This document shows, one piece after another, positions 1-38,151 of a stretch of 64,000 bases of DNA; position 1 is the stretch's first letter; every line of letters begins with the position of its first letter. Under the pieces are notes generated by a model, which did no database searches, was not told the origin of the DNA, and worked only from the letters and a program-made list of their open reading frames with translations. The position numbers and the translations under genes were made by a program. Origin of the DNA: Chromobotia macracanthus (Eukaryota; Chordata; Actinopteri; Cypriniformes; Botiidae); assembly GCA_036877525.1 (NCBI GenBank), contig JAZGTH010000071.1, positions 6,006,001-6,070,000 on the forward strand, read 5' to 3'.

Positions 1-166
1 AAATTACATTATTTTACATCCTACATTATTTCCTCATATATTTACTCGGAAATACACTGCACCATGGAAGTTAAATGTGCTGCAAAATGTAATGCTATGT
101 AGTTCTCAAAACTGCATCAGAACTAAACGAGAACTGGACGTTGATTTAGCAGCAGAAGCTTCTCAC

Positions 167-3100
167 CATGTGAGCACTGACTCTCTGTATGGGGTGAAGA
201 CCTTCTTTTTGCTCTGAGCCTGTTCTGACAGTGAGCAGATCACCTTTCCCAATGTGAGAAGAGACTTGTTGATGCTCGCTCCCTCCTGAAAATAAACACC
301 AATGCAATACAAATGTTTTTCACATATACATCAACCACAAATTATACAATTTACAAAACAATAATTACTACAATAACAACCATTATGCATGTGTATATTT
401 AACCATAAGCCAGGTTTATTGTTTTTGTACAAATTTTAATTTAAAGTAAATTGTTTCTCAACTTACATTGTATCATCAGCATTATCTTGAAAATAATAAT
501 ACTAAATGAGATTTAATTACCTCGTTTTAACAATTATTGACTCCTACCAAAACAACTAAACCCAGTGAAACTGTGAGCAAATCTCAGATTTCTAATGCCT
601 TAAAAAATAATCATAGCTGGATTTTTGAGTCAATATTTACTTTTTTTTAACAGGATAAACAAGTGTGTTCTGTGGGGTACCATGAAAGTATAAAGAATAA
701 ATAGAAGCCACTGTTGGCTGGTGGATTACCCTGAGCCGGTCTCCACTGGTCTGCACTGAAAGGCAGCGCTCACTTCCTGCCAGATCCACCAGGTTTATCC
801 TGCTGGTGATGCAGTGATCATGTTCCTCCTCCTCCACAAACTCTGTCTGTGAGCAGAAACACAATCACATGGTGCACATTTATGCATTTGACAGACACAT
901 TCTTCCAGAGTATTTGAGGTTAAGAGTTTACCAGTTGGCATTCGAACCCATGACCTTGGCATTGTTGGCACCATGCTCTACATTAAGCTATAATGAATGA
1001 GGTGCAGGCTTACTTTAGTTTGCGTCATGACCAGTGTGAAAACAGAGTGAGATCTGGAGCTTTTATCATTCATGCCAGTGGCTGCTGTGGCTCTCTGTTT
1101 GTTCCCAAGCTCAAGCCACGTCTGTGAAAATGAGTGGGAGAAACAAATGTGCATTTCCATAAACCCAAATGCATAAAAACAGGTCATAAATTAAAGTGAA
1201 TGGGCAGTAGACCACATTACCTGAATATCAGCATAGGAGGTAACCACATTCCTGCAAGCAAGCGCACAGGGTTTGATGGTAAATATTCACATATGTAACT
1301 AAAGTTTTGGGTGTTTCCCACATATTTTGGCAAATTAATTTCAATAACTTTTAAAATCTTACGGGATTATTGGATACGGGTTAAAAATTGTTTTGATTTT
1401 TGGAGCATATTTTCCAGATGTTAGATGCCACCCCTACTGTACATTTCTTTTGGATAAACATTTAACAAACTCAGAACTTACAGTGCATTCAAGCAGTGTC
1501 TTGACATGCAATTATCTACAAACATTTCCACAACTTTAAGACCATGCTAATTTCCATGACTTTTGCAGGCCTGGGAATCACATTTTTAAATGCCCTGACA
1601 TTCCCAGGTTTTCCGAGACTTTGGGAATTCAGGTGTTTGATGAACTGTTTGCTTACATGGACAGGTCTGCAACACAAGGCCCATAAACTGGATGCTCTCT
1701 AACACGAAGCTGGAGAAAATACAAGTAAACAGAACTGAATTGCTGAATTTATTAATAAGGAGCAGCTAAAAAGTACAATCCATGACATTCTACAGGATTT
1801 AAAGTGGCTGGTGTTGTATTTACAGGCATTTTCTTCTGATTTTGTTCATTCTTTGGCACCAGCAGATCGTGGATTTTCTCATTGTAGACTTCAAAGTAGC
1901 TCATCTCCAAGTGGCAGGAGAACTTTGAACATACACAAACTTGCATTTAGAAACCTAACAATCATTTTCATTCATTTACAAATCCCTGACTCTGAAACTA
2001 AATTGCAACTGAATTATATTACACATAGTACATAATAATGTCCTTATGTTAACCTCTTTGGTGTCAGTCTTGGACAATCTTGAGAAAAGTTCCTCACAGA
2101 ACCTAGGAATAACTCCAGGTTCTTCACCAAAACCCATCATACTGTATTAAAAGCAATAAGGAGAATAGTAATCATTTAATCTAGGTGTTCAGACACAATC
2201 CAGTTTCAATCCAATGTCACATTACTTACGTGTAGGACTTTCCAGAACCTGTTTGCCCGTAGGCAAAAAGACACGTGTTAAATCCTTCAAATGCTCTTTC
2301 GAGCAAAGGCCGAGCCAATTTTTCATAAACCATCTTCTGACTGGCAAAATTTGCATCCGATTCGTCAACAGAGCAGAAAGAGAAGTCGAAAGTAAATGTG
2401 TAGTTTTGTTTAGTGTCTGGATGCTGCACTAGTGTTTCTTGGAGGTTCATAAAGATCACCTGACAGGTTTTTTCATTCCTCTCCCTGTGGCCACAAAGAA
2501 CAATGATACTTATAACACAAACCCATACAATTTGGTTTGCTTTGTTAAATTTGTAAACTTTTTACAACCATTTGTAAACTTTACAACCAACACAGAAACT
2601 AAACTTCTCACCTTGTACTGAAAGGTCTTACTCGAACTGCAACAGTGACTGCACTGTTTTCCATCTTCAGTTCTTGAGGTTGTGGAACGCTTGTTCTGCT
2701 TACAGCTTCAGCAGGAACATTCGCTTCTCCTGCCGGGAGTCTAGAAACACTCATTCCTCCATGAGGTGTGGAGCTCATTAAGGTTGTAGGTCTTCTCACC
2801 TGTGACGAATGTGATGTGGGTGTCATGTGTTTATTTAAACCCCCAATCTGAATCTTACTGTTGGTTGCTTCACGTCTTGATCTTCCAAGTTCTGTGTGCA
2901 CCTGTGGTGGCTTATGGCTTCCCACAACTGTATACTTCAAAGACGTGTTTGGATGCATCCTTACCAGCCAGCCTCTCAAAGACATCTCTCTTGACACTCA
3001 GTTTCTCAAACTGGGTTCATCTTGTAAGTGCTGAGACTGGGGTGGGATCCACCTTGTCAGAACCTGTTTTTTGAGCAAACAATGTTTTTCCAGGTGTGTT

Positions 3101-3407
3101 GGTGGTTTATTGGACCTCCTTTGCTGAGATTTTGACTCCAGTGGACACAGATGGTGTGGGATTGGGTTCAGATAGGACTTTAGTTCTGTTTATGGATCCT
3201 GTCCTGGTCCGTCTCTGGAGTGTCAGGTGTTTCTTTGTGCTTTGGCTCCCCATGTTCTCCTGTGTGATTTCTTTGTGACTGTTTGTAGTGGATCTGCTGG
3301 GTTTTCTTTGAAGAATGAGTTTCACACTTGAAAGTGTTTTGGGGGCATCCTATTTGTTTCTTAGGTTTTATTAAAAGATGATGAGGTCTCTCAGTCTTTT
3401 GAGCCAT
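167..3407 (-). CDS. kif14: Kinesin family member 14, 5' part (left-edge partial)
   Basis: This is the N-terminal part of a mitotic kinesin-3 family motor; KIF14 acts with PRC1 and citron kinase at the central spindle and midbody in cytokinesis. Exons on the minus strand are 3407-2612, 2484-2230, 2141-2054, 1922-1824, 1709-1657, 1251-1221, 1121-1014, 846-730 and 285-167, and all junction phases from exon 2 on agree. The motor domain shows the P-loop [10 protein letters not shown], the switch I motif NDKSSRSHS and the switch II motif DLAGSER. The stretch [17 protein letters not shown] also matches KIF14 as I remember it. The last visible exon ends at YRESVLTW with a split codon, so the rest lies left of the window. 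Exon 1, encoding the PRC1-binding N-terminus, is not open: the ATG at 3407 runs into a stop near 3180, and the conserved-looking frame carries stops at 3109-3107 and 3019-3017. The motor exons are intact. Identity is very likely; whether the copy makes full-length protein is uncertain. Confidence 0.9.
873..985 (-). repeat. tRNA-derived SINE fragment
   Basis: On the minus strand a B-box-like gggttcgaatgc and a decayed A-box precede a tail resembling aaatgcataaatgtgc. It lies inside a kif14 intron. Confidence 0.55.
2612..3407 (-). pseudogene. kif14: kif14 first coding exon with broken reading frame
   Basis: Three reading frames share the coding signal in this exon. Frame A starts at the ATG at 3407 and stops near 3180. 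Frame B contains [14 protein letters not shown], similar to the LTLQRR segment of the human KIF14 N-terminus, and continues through [13 protein letters not shown] and [15 protein letters not shown], but has a TAA at 3109-3107 and a TGA at 3019-3017. Frame C takes over near 2940 ([17 protein letters not shown]) and runs open into the motor domain ([15 protein letters not shown]). Two frame changes and two stops are thus needed to read the exon through. A shorter protein from the frame C ATG at 2997 would keep the motor and lose most of the N-terminal extension. I infer decay or sequence error; I saw no splice sites that bypass the lesions. Confidence 0.55.
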
Positions 3408-3689
3408 CCATTATTGTAACCAAATCAAGACTTTAAATGTAATTGCAATTTAAGCATAGAAAGTTTATTCCGCTATCGTATTCAAATATTATCACAAACC
3501 TGCCGAAAGATTTAAAACCATGTAAACGTATAAATAAAAACGAGTCTGCATATACTGACATGTTTTGTAAACACTCGTGTCGTATTAAAATAGGTTTATT
3601 TCGTCCTCTGTTCTGTTTTTAATTGCGTTTCAAGGTTAAGACCGACTGTACACGGACTCCTGATTCAAATGCATAGATCTGTCAATAAA

Positions 3690-3800
3690 AACAACAGCAA
3701 ATCACTGTATGTGAATCGCCATACTGCCGCTTTCATTTTAAAAACAGTCGGCGTGTTGTGATTGGTCAGCGCAGAATGACGTAAGGGTGTGCAGGAGCGC
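3690..3800 (-). promoter_or_regulatory. kif14 promoter candidate with CCAAT box and CRE-like site
   Basis: Just upstream of kif14 on its strand lie an inverted CCAAT box (attgg at 3761-3765) and a CRE-like tgacgtaa at 3777-3784. About 25-30 bases downstream on the minus strand is an A/T block containing TTTAAA, which resembles a cell-cycle homology region spaced as in late cell-cycle promoters. No transcription start was mapped. Confidence 0.4.
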
Positions 3801-3801
3801 T

Positions 3802-4599
3802 CGTCTGCCGCCAACAAAATCAAAACACTGTTAGAAATTACAATTTTACAAACGATGTAGCCTGTTGTTACCATTAATGTTTCATATGTAATTGTTTTCA
3901 CGACAATTAGAACAGTTTCCTGTTAAAACTTTCTTACTATAATGCAAAATAACCTTACTCTTGTTTCTGTAATGTGTAAATATTTTGCTTTTTAAGACAA
4001 TGTCACATTGCAAAATAAGGCTAAAACTAATTTTATCTTATACTTAGACAAGTCTGATACCAAAATCATATTTTCATATGTGCATGAAGTACAAATGTAA
4101 ATGAACACAAAAGCATATGCTTAATTCACGTGACATTTATTGAAAATACATATAAGAACAACAAACACAAAAATATTCTCTATTTCATTGCTGAGCTTCT
4201 GTCGTGCATTCTGATGATGTCAGTGAGGTTTGCCCTTGGTTACGATGATGTCATCTCCATGGTTACTTTTCTGTTTGGCTCTCCTCATTTGTTCGTGCAG
4301 AGTCGCACAGTCTTGACGTCATACAACCATTGCGATGCTTGGCGTTGTAGTTTTAAGAAAATCAATTTACCATTAACCATGCATTAGACGTTACACATGT
4401 AATGTATCATATAGCAATATAGTATATCAGTTCATTGTGGACTTTTCCATGGTCACTAAGAGAACTTTTCTTCAATTAAGGCAACACCGATTATTTATAA
4501 GCTGTATTTTAATAGATGACAATTTACCTTCATAAAATATCCCCAGGTTCAACTTCATCTCAGTCATAAATTTCAGCCTAGTGTATTATTAGAGTTTGT
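3802..4599. other. kif14-camsap2 intergenic spacer
   Basis: No gene is visible in this spacer between two divergent genes. It is AT-rich, and the short open frames in it have no recognisable protein features. Promoter-like elements lie on both sides of it. Confidence 0.5.
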
Positions 4600-4954
4600 T
4601 GGGCGGACCACGCATGCGCAGATCGGTCATGAACTTTGTTACGTTAAGTATTATTAACGTGAAGTATTTCCACCAGCGTTTTCACGAGTATTGCAATGTT
4701 TATGTTAATAAATATGCAACAGCATTAAACGTATCATGTAATCAATCAATATCTTAAAGGCCATAGTTTTTAAAGTTTGTGTTCCAGTTTTGTTCTGGGT
4801 TCTAAGTAGGCATAAATACACCGTATATTAAAGAAAAAAAATACAAGTCACTAAGAAATAATTAACTATCATGTCTAATTTCTTCCTATCAGTCCCATTT
4901 TCTGCCCAGTTTTGGGACGTTAGCTGGGCGGACCACGCATGCGCAGATCGGTCA
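4600..4954 (+). promoter_or_regulatory. Duplicated NRF1-type element upstream of camsap2
   Basis: An identical 30-bp stretch occurs at 4600-4629 and 4925-4954, a direct repeat with a period of 325 bp. Each copy contains cgcatgcgca, the palindromic core bound by NRF1 in many vertebrate CpG promoters. The 295 bp between the copies is AT-rich and not itself duplicated. The downstream copy lies about 440 bp before the camsap2 ATG and is the better candidate core promoter. Confidence 0.55.
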
Positions 4955-5394
4955 GTGTTACACCGCTGCAGAGACCGCAGAGAGCTGGATGAATAGAGGG
5001 CGAATAATCGTAAATATCCAGATGGTAATATGTGGAAGGATCGTGACGAGATCTTAAGGAAGACAAAGCCTTTTTGGATAGTAAAACCTCATTCGCCTTT
5101 TCTGATTGAGGACATGCGGTCTTATTAGGGAGAAAACAATACAAATCAAACGGGGTACCAGAATGGATGAGGCAGAGTCCCACTTTTACTACCGGATTGC
5201 CTTGAAACTGATGGAAAAACGAGCCATTGTTTAACGCTACCAAGCCTTTGAGCGGTGATCTGACGTGTGTTTGTTACAAAATCTGATATATAAGAATTAA
5301 AAGGAAGAAAAACCCAAATTTTATGCATTGAATTCCATCGGAGAGATGTCATCCTGTAGAGGCGAGTCTTGGATGTGATACTTCATCTGTGACT

Positions 5395-31110
<25,716 letters not shown>

Positions 31111-33350
31111 TGTTTCTCAGCGTCAGCTTTTCACCACACGTACACAGTCTCAACGCACTTATTTGTACATAACGCAAGCAACACGCCAACTTTTACACTC
31201 TTCCATCAGAAATCTCTCATGAATTGTCTCTTTAATAAGGACAAACATGTTTGTGAAAATTATGCACAACTGGAATGTAAAACTCTGCAGGGTGGCGAAT
31301 GGATCTCATTCGTCTGTCTGGCACCCAAGACTGTGTGATTTGAGTCATTTTACTGCATCACGTATGCGTGTATTACAATTTTTCTTTGAAAGTATATGTG
31401 CCAAAATACAAAACAACGAAATATTGCCATGGATGTTCTGGTATTATAAGTTGTTACACTAAAGCACTGAATGTTATTAGTTTGTACAGAATTCTCGCTC
31501 ATAAGTTGAAGTGTGGCCTTATGTTTATTTTTTGTCCTTTGTATATTTTATAGTTAAATTTTTTGCTTGTGTGTTTGTTTTTTACGACTGTTCTTATATG
31601 ATTGTACGGCTGCTCGTGGAAGGGTTCTTACATGCGTAGCTTGTGATTGTACTGGTTTAATAATATCTAAGAGTAGGGGAGTGTTCTTGGCGAGCTGTGT
31701 ATATTTATTATACGTTAACCAGTGTGATAATGTGCAGTGAGTAATATTGTTTGCAGACAGAACCCACTTTTGATGGGTTTTTGCATTGATTCACAGCAGG
31801 ATTGTGAATTTATTTTGTTGCAGTAGGTGTGTTTGACTTTTTATGTAGATATTTCAGGTTCTTAAACTGACTGAAAGTATTTTTTTTAATTCAGCATTAT
31901 GATTTTTAATCATATTTATCATTCATTACAGGCCTTAAGGCCAAAGGTTAGAAAACCAAATGGTTCTGTTGTATTCGTTTATGATTGTTGGTGCAGAAGT
32001 TAGGCTAACGAATATTTGATTATCATGGATGGTGAATTTTTAGTTCCTAAAGAATTTTGGTTCTTAAAAAATAACCGAACAGGAACAAAATACTAACATT
32101 AGGTGAATGTTCTGTGTGTGCTGGAAAGGCCTTTCTACATGAATTTTGTCGTTTTAAAAGACAAAAGTAAACCATTGTAATGCTGTGGTTGAAATTCAAA
32201 CAACTTTATCTTTGTTTTTACCAATATATGCGTATAACGTTTTTTTATGTGGGCTGATAACGAGACTGATCCTGTTGGTTTGTAGGTCTGTTAAGTGTAC
32301 AACACAATACTGAAAGCATATTGTGATATTCAGAAGGGAACAAAACAATGCCTGGCCGAAAGCCATACATTACCTTTTTCATTTACTTATTTCTGTTATT
32401 TTATTTATTAACACACTTATTTCCGAGTTTACACAGCTCTCTTGAAACCTCACAAAATTGTTTTTAAGTGTGGAGGTCAAGTAAGACATCTTAAAGAGAC
32501 TGAGCATTTGTGTTGTTGATAACTTTTTCTTGTTTACTGTCATAAATTTAAAATAATTTGAATAATTAAATAACATTTGTACATATGTATGCTTGTTGAC
32601 CAGTCTAAAGTATTTTCCACTGTTGTACTTGGTCACACAAAAGTATTAGAAAAGCAGTTTGCCAAAATGTATTTTAGCTGATTATTGGAACCATTTCCGA
32701 TAAAGCGTGTTTTGCAACCGAGGGCTAAATTGTTTGATTGGTAAATTATTTTGCATAATAAAGTAAAAAAATGGACTTGGTCAAAACAAACCTTCAGGAA
32801 TGTCACATTTTGCTGGAATTGTGTGGCATTGGGAATACTGATGTTACCAATCATAATATGTTAGAGCCCTTAATTGTTAAGAGACAGAATGTTGCTGTAT
32901 ACGGGTAGAGGCGCTTGTCTTTTGTGCTTAAGCCATTTATTTCAGTAGGTTTCCATTGCAAACGTTTTCGGTGCTTGCCTTTTAAAACAAACTCACTAAC
33001 CTGTTCTCTGATTAATAATATCATATAATGAAAAATCTGAAGGGACGTATCAGTGTTTTGGAATGGAGAAAGCGCACAGCCCTGCAATACACAGTAGCCT
33101 ATTAAGAAGACAGTTTCATGTTGCGTCCATTAGAAATGTACAACAGTAAACAGACTATCATGGTTGAGCTATTGGGCTATTTTAGGCCAAAAAGATTGTT
33201 TAAATGAGCATGGTAAACAACTGTACAGTGTGTGTACTCTGATCTCTTCAGCACGTCTTTCTCTCTTTTTGCTCTCTTTAGTTTCAGACACTGTGCTGTC
33301 ATAATGCTAAAATAACATGCCAGATTTCAATAAAGTTTCGCATGACCTCA
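31111..33350 (+). other. camsap2 3' untranslated region
   Basis: AT-rich sequence follows the stop with no further coding exon. An AATAAA signal at 33329-33334 is the best polyadenylation candidate and gives a 3' UTR of about 2.2 kb, plausible for a long neuronal-type message. Confidence 0.5.
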
Positions 33351-33989
33351 TATGTTGCCTGCTGATTAATAAATGGCATTATTAGACCACTGATTGCTTT
33401 TGATTTCATTGAAGCTGAAAACTAAATTCTTTATTATTAATGTTGTGAGAGCTTAGGTAGTTATAGTTGCATTTAATTTGACTTACTAAGTATGTTTTGT
33501 TAAAGGAATTGACCTCAGAGCTGATCTTCTGCTCTCCCTTTTTATTTTTCTCACTTTATTTTTCCCGCAACAAAGGTTGCAAACGGGTTTCTTGGCAATA
33601 CAAGAAAATGTAGAGAGTAAAGAAAAAGATAAAGAAAAAAGTTAAAGAACTATAAATGATTATACAATAAAGACGTACTACATTACATTGGACAGTATCG
33701 GTGATGTAGGGAAGGATGAGGGTATAGGACGCAATTTTTAACAGCCATTTTATGTAATGCCACAACAACAAGAGGTGTATGTATATGGTATTTTAATCAT
33801 ATAAATAACTTAATATACAATGCATTGTTCTTTACAAATTATTCTGAAGACAAAAATCAAATTCTCCAACGTCTGTCTTTCACCCCAACTTTCTATTACT
33901 ATATACTCCTAAATCTTTCCAATCTTCAGTAGAGACCGTGATAAAAACAGACAAAAAAACAAAATAGTTTCTTCTCCGCAAAACTCACA

Positions 33990-34185
33990 GGCATGTGAAA
34001 CGACTCCCCACGTCAGCCTAATGTGACGTCACAGGAACGGCGAGTTCTCAGGTGCGCGTCTGATTTCCGGTTGTGAAACGTCGACGGACTCGCTGACGAT
34101 CATCGGACGCTCCCTGCATGCTGACTGCGCAGTTTAACGAGCAGGATTCACGTATTATCATCCAAAGAGAGGATTGATGACTCCG
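33990..34185 (+). promoter_or_regulatory. Semaphorin promoter and untranslated exon 1
   Basis: A CpG-bearing stretch contains a palindromic cAMP-response element (tgacgtca, 34024-34031) and ends at a strong donor (ctccg|gtgagt, exon end 34185). No coding frame is open into it, so I infer a noncoding first exon spliced to 37959. Confidence 0.5.
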
Positions 34186-36333
34186 GTGAGTTGAGCAATG
34201 CTGTTTGCACCGAGCTTAAAATATATTTACATATAAATATTAGATTAGCCTAATGTATGCGGTGCACGCAATAAAGTATGAACGTTTGAGGGAACTCGAT
34301 TATCACGTTATGAACGAAATCCTTCTGAAACGTTTGCTAATGTCGGTATGGATTAAAGTGACTAGTTTTAGTCATTAACAGCTGTTAACCCGTGTTAAAT
34401 GTAAATATTAATTCATGTAAATATTAACAATGTCATAGGGTATTTGCACACCTTTGCCACTTGTGAAAATAAACGAATGCCAATGCATTCAAAAACAAGA
34501 CTTACTAGATGTTGTTATTTTAGAGAAAGAAACAGTAGGAGTAGGGGCTAGTAAAAAAAATAGTATAAGAAGTAATCGGACACTTTCTGGTTCTCAATTT
34601 CATTATTGTGATGAACTAATGTGTTAATGTGGTTACTCAGACTCAGACATCCATTTGAACCTGAGAGAAGTAGCTTCATACATCTACTTAAATGGTTCCC
34701 CACCCTGTTTCTCTTGAACCCCTAAAAGAACACATTCTGGCTGTCTCTCCTATCAAACTTGTGATTTAACTCATTGGCTGATTAATAGGTTATTATGTAA
34801 CTTGAAATGGGTGCGTCAGATTGGAGAGACATCCAAAATGTTTATTGTTGAGGGTCCTTATGGGAACAAGGTTGGGGAACACTGGGGATCTACTAGAAAC
34901 CTTAAGACCGGGTAGTTAAAAGTAGCTGCAAAAGTGTATCAGAAAAGTTCGTCCTAGCATCATGTGTTTGCAGGTTACACATGGTTTGACAATTTGTTGT
35001 CAGTGTGCTATGAAATGAATCTGTTTTAAGTGTGGTTTCGAAAGACAAATTCTTTTTGGGGGCCACTGTATAAGTGACAGATGCTTAACACAGAGACGAA
35101 CTCAACCACCACTTATATTCATGGTGTAAAGTGCTTTAAGTCTTGCTTTGACTTGCCTGCGCACAGTAAGGGAATGTTGCCATTTTCACACCCATGTGTT
35201 TACCCAGGTCTTCGTGTGATGCATGTTATCACTCCACAGCACTTTACGTGGCCTAAATATGTTTTTGTTCCTTTCATGGTTCATAAAATACAGGCTACAG
35301 TGGCGTTCTAGAACGTATTTGTTATGTTCTACAAAGAGCTGTATCTTTCCTTTAAACCCTCCACCTCCAGTGCATTCACAATAATAAAATGTATTTGTTT
35401 CAGCAAATTGAACTAACAAAGGCCTAACCCCATGAACTGGGCGTGTTTTCCAACGTAAAAGTGTTTCACAATATACGTGACACATCGTGTCAGAGGAAAG
35501 CTTCAGGTTAATGAATAACAAAACATGTTGTTGCAACCAAACCATTGTAAAACTCTGATATCAATTTGCATTGTCTGAATCACGATAAACCACTCTTATC
35601 TTACAGTTCAATACCAAGAGGCGTCTAGATTTAACTCGAGTGGCAGAAGCTTTTCAAGAGATTTGTTTTAACCTTGTAATGCTTGTGATGTGCATGCAGT
35701 AATGTGTACGTTCAGCAGTAGAATGTACCTATTTTCTCGGTAATATACATATTTTACCACATTATTGTAAAGATGAAATGTGTCCTCTATGCACCATTAG
35801 AATAATTGAATGAAACTGCAAAATAATGATTGTTTGTAAACAGGTTTTATGAACACACCCCCATCATCCATTGGCCAGTCAAACTGATAGCCCCACCCTA
35901 AACTCACACCTTTGTTCAAGGTATTGGTTTGGCAAACAACAAGCAATATTTTGATAGGGCCACAGTGCTTAGTGACCTTCTGTATTGGTACAGATTGTTG
36001 TATATCACTTAGGCAAATTTTAGATTTTTCTAAAACCGTTCAAGACTAGTCACACATTCTGGTAAATTCTTACTAAGCAGTGATTTGTTTTATTAACACA
36101 GTTGTTTAAGGCATGAGTAACAACAAGTCAGCAGTGCTTCAGATTAGTGAACTAGATGATTCATTTGATTCTCTTTCTTCTCTAAAGCTCACAGTTGACT
36201 AACCAGTAGAACTGTTTTGCTTTTTGACTAGGCACAGTAGCCAAATCTGTAAAGCATGAAAAAAAATCATGCTTCCTTAGTTTCTGCAGTTTTTGTGTAA
36301 CTAGCAACTTTCAGAAACCTTAAAAAATAACTT

Positions 36334-36423
36334 TTTCAGTAACATCAAGTTTACATATAATTGTTTCAGTAACATCAAGTTTACATATAATTGTTTCAGT
36401 AACATCAAGTTTACATATAATTG
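36334..36423. repeat. Three-copy 30-bp tandem repeat
   Basis: Three identical 30-bp units start at 36334, 36364 and 36394, each containing cagtaacatcaagtttac, with no spacers. Confidence 0.85.
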
Positions 36424-36459
36424 CACATATAATGTAAACTGGGATTCTATTCATTTCAT

Positions 36460-36830
36460 TCTATTCAGTTATACAGTTTACAAAGTTTACCTTTGTTAAC
36501 ATTAGTTTACTATATAGTCAAAATGAACAATTGCTTAAAAAAACAATACTTTAACAGCATTTATTAATCTTAGTTCATGTTAATTTCAGCATTTACTAAC
36601 ATTTTCTAACAAATCAATCTTATCAGTAAATGTTAGTTAATGCACAATGAACTACCATGAATAATCAGTAAACAACTGTATTTGTACTAACTAACATGAA
36701 CAAAAAATAATAAATGCTGAAAAATTATATTGTTAGATTATATTTGTCATTCTTAGTTCATGTTAGTTAATGCATTAACTAATGTTAATAAAGTGAACCA
36801 TACTGTAAAGTGTTACCATTACTTGTCGTA
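36460..36830. mobile_element. Decayed inverted-repeat element
   Basis: The right end (taatgttaataaagtgaacc then actgtaaagtgttacc) is a common fish repeat terminus, and the left part (cctttgttaacattagttta) is its imperfect inverse. Internal ttagttcatgttagttaatg segments recur in both orientations. It looks like a MITE. Confidence 0.5.
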
Positions 36831-37958
36831 CTTGTATTGTAATGTAGTGCCACCTCAGTTATTACTCAGCTTTCAATCCAAAGTTACTGTAAAGCGTCTC
36901 TTTAGAATGTAAACATTTCAAATGTCAAACGCTGTAAATGAGTACACGCAGCATCACGCAAACACACAACAGCGATAAGCTGCAGGTTTTCACCTCCAGG
37001 CATCAACAATGTCAGCCTGATCCATGACATGCCCCAGCCTGCATCTGGGTTTTAAGTGCACACATCCAGCTCAAATTGGGAGGGAAAATGGGTCGCCTTT
37101 CTTGTTCTCAACCTCCTGGAGAGTTCATTATTACTGTGATCTCTCAGCTTTCAGGCTGTTTTGCTGAAACAACAATGACTCACTTTAGAATGCTAGTTTT
37201 AAACATGTTGAGAGCGATGTTTAGGTAAAGAAACCATAAGGACATGTTTACCCCTGTAATTCATGGCTTAAGTGGCAGATTTAGTTTTCTATAGTGCTGA
37301 TCCAGGCTCAGTTCAGCGTTCTGCGTGCATGTTTGGGATACTGTAAGATGAAAGTATTTGTTTCTGAAAGTTACTTTCTACTTATAAAACAGTTAAACTG
37401 TTTGAGTTTCCATTTATGTGTCATTAAATTATAGTTAAATTGTCACTGATGATTCTCCTAAAATTCCTTTGAAGAAATACAATGTAGACATACATTGTTA
37501 TAGTTGATAAACATTGTTAACATACATTTTATAGCTCTACTATTATTGTATGTGGATAATGTAGCTCAGAGAATATATGAGCATAAAAAAACATGTTAAA
37601 TATTTCATAATAAAAACTGACTTTTGTTTGCTGACTTTGATGTCTTGGCAAATTTGAGCACAGTCTGAGACATTGTTGAGATGTCTTCTGAAACCTGAGA
37701 AGACGCATGTACAAGGATAAAAAGCAGAAACTTTCTTTGTAATGAAACTTCATTACAAACTATGGCTACTTTCTATGCCTAAAAACTGGAAAGCAGGAAC
37801 TTTCTGTTCTTCTGTTTTTTTCTTGTTTTTGAAGGTTCTAATGAATCAGAAATCTGTTTAAGAAAAACGAGAGCTGATACTGTATTTTTTTAACTTCTAT
37901 ATATGTACAATAGTCAGCAGTAGTTGTTGTAGTCAATGTAATTGGTTTTTTTTTACAG

Positions 37959-38151
37959 ATGTGGACAGCACAGCAGAATCCAACATCTTTCAGCACCTGA
38001 CACAATGGATTGCCACCTTTGTCCACGAAAACACATAAACAACAAACATACGTTTTGGAAACTCACTCCGACATAACCCAGCATATGAAAAAATGACATA
38101 AAGACATTGCTTTATTGCACAGAAGAAAATAATATTGTGAGGAACAAAGTC
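37959..38151 (+). promoter_or_regulatory. Semaphorin 5' leader with four upstream ORFs
   Basis: The second exon appears to begin directly with an ATG after a good acceptor (ttttacag). Before the main start at 38152, four ATGs each open a short frame that closes inside the leader; the first has 13 codons. Such leaders usually lower translation of the main frame. Confidence 0.45.

Larger units (their letters stand above)
34186..37958 (+). other. Semaphorin intron 1
   Basis: No coding exon is visible. The intron carries a three-copy 30-bp tandem repeat at 36334-36423 and a decayed inverted-repeat element at about 36460-36830. Confidence 0.45.

Noticed and set aside
36334..36423. CRISPR-like direct repeats
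   Set aside because: Three 30-bp units abut without spacers in a vertebrate intron; it is a simple tandem repeat.
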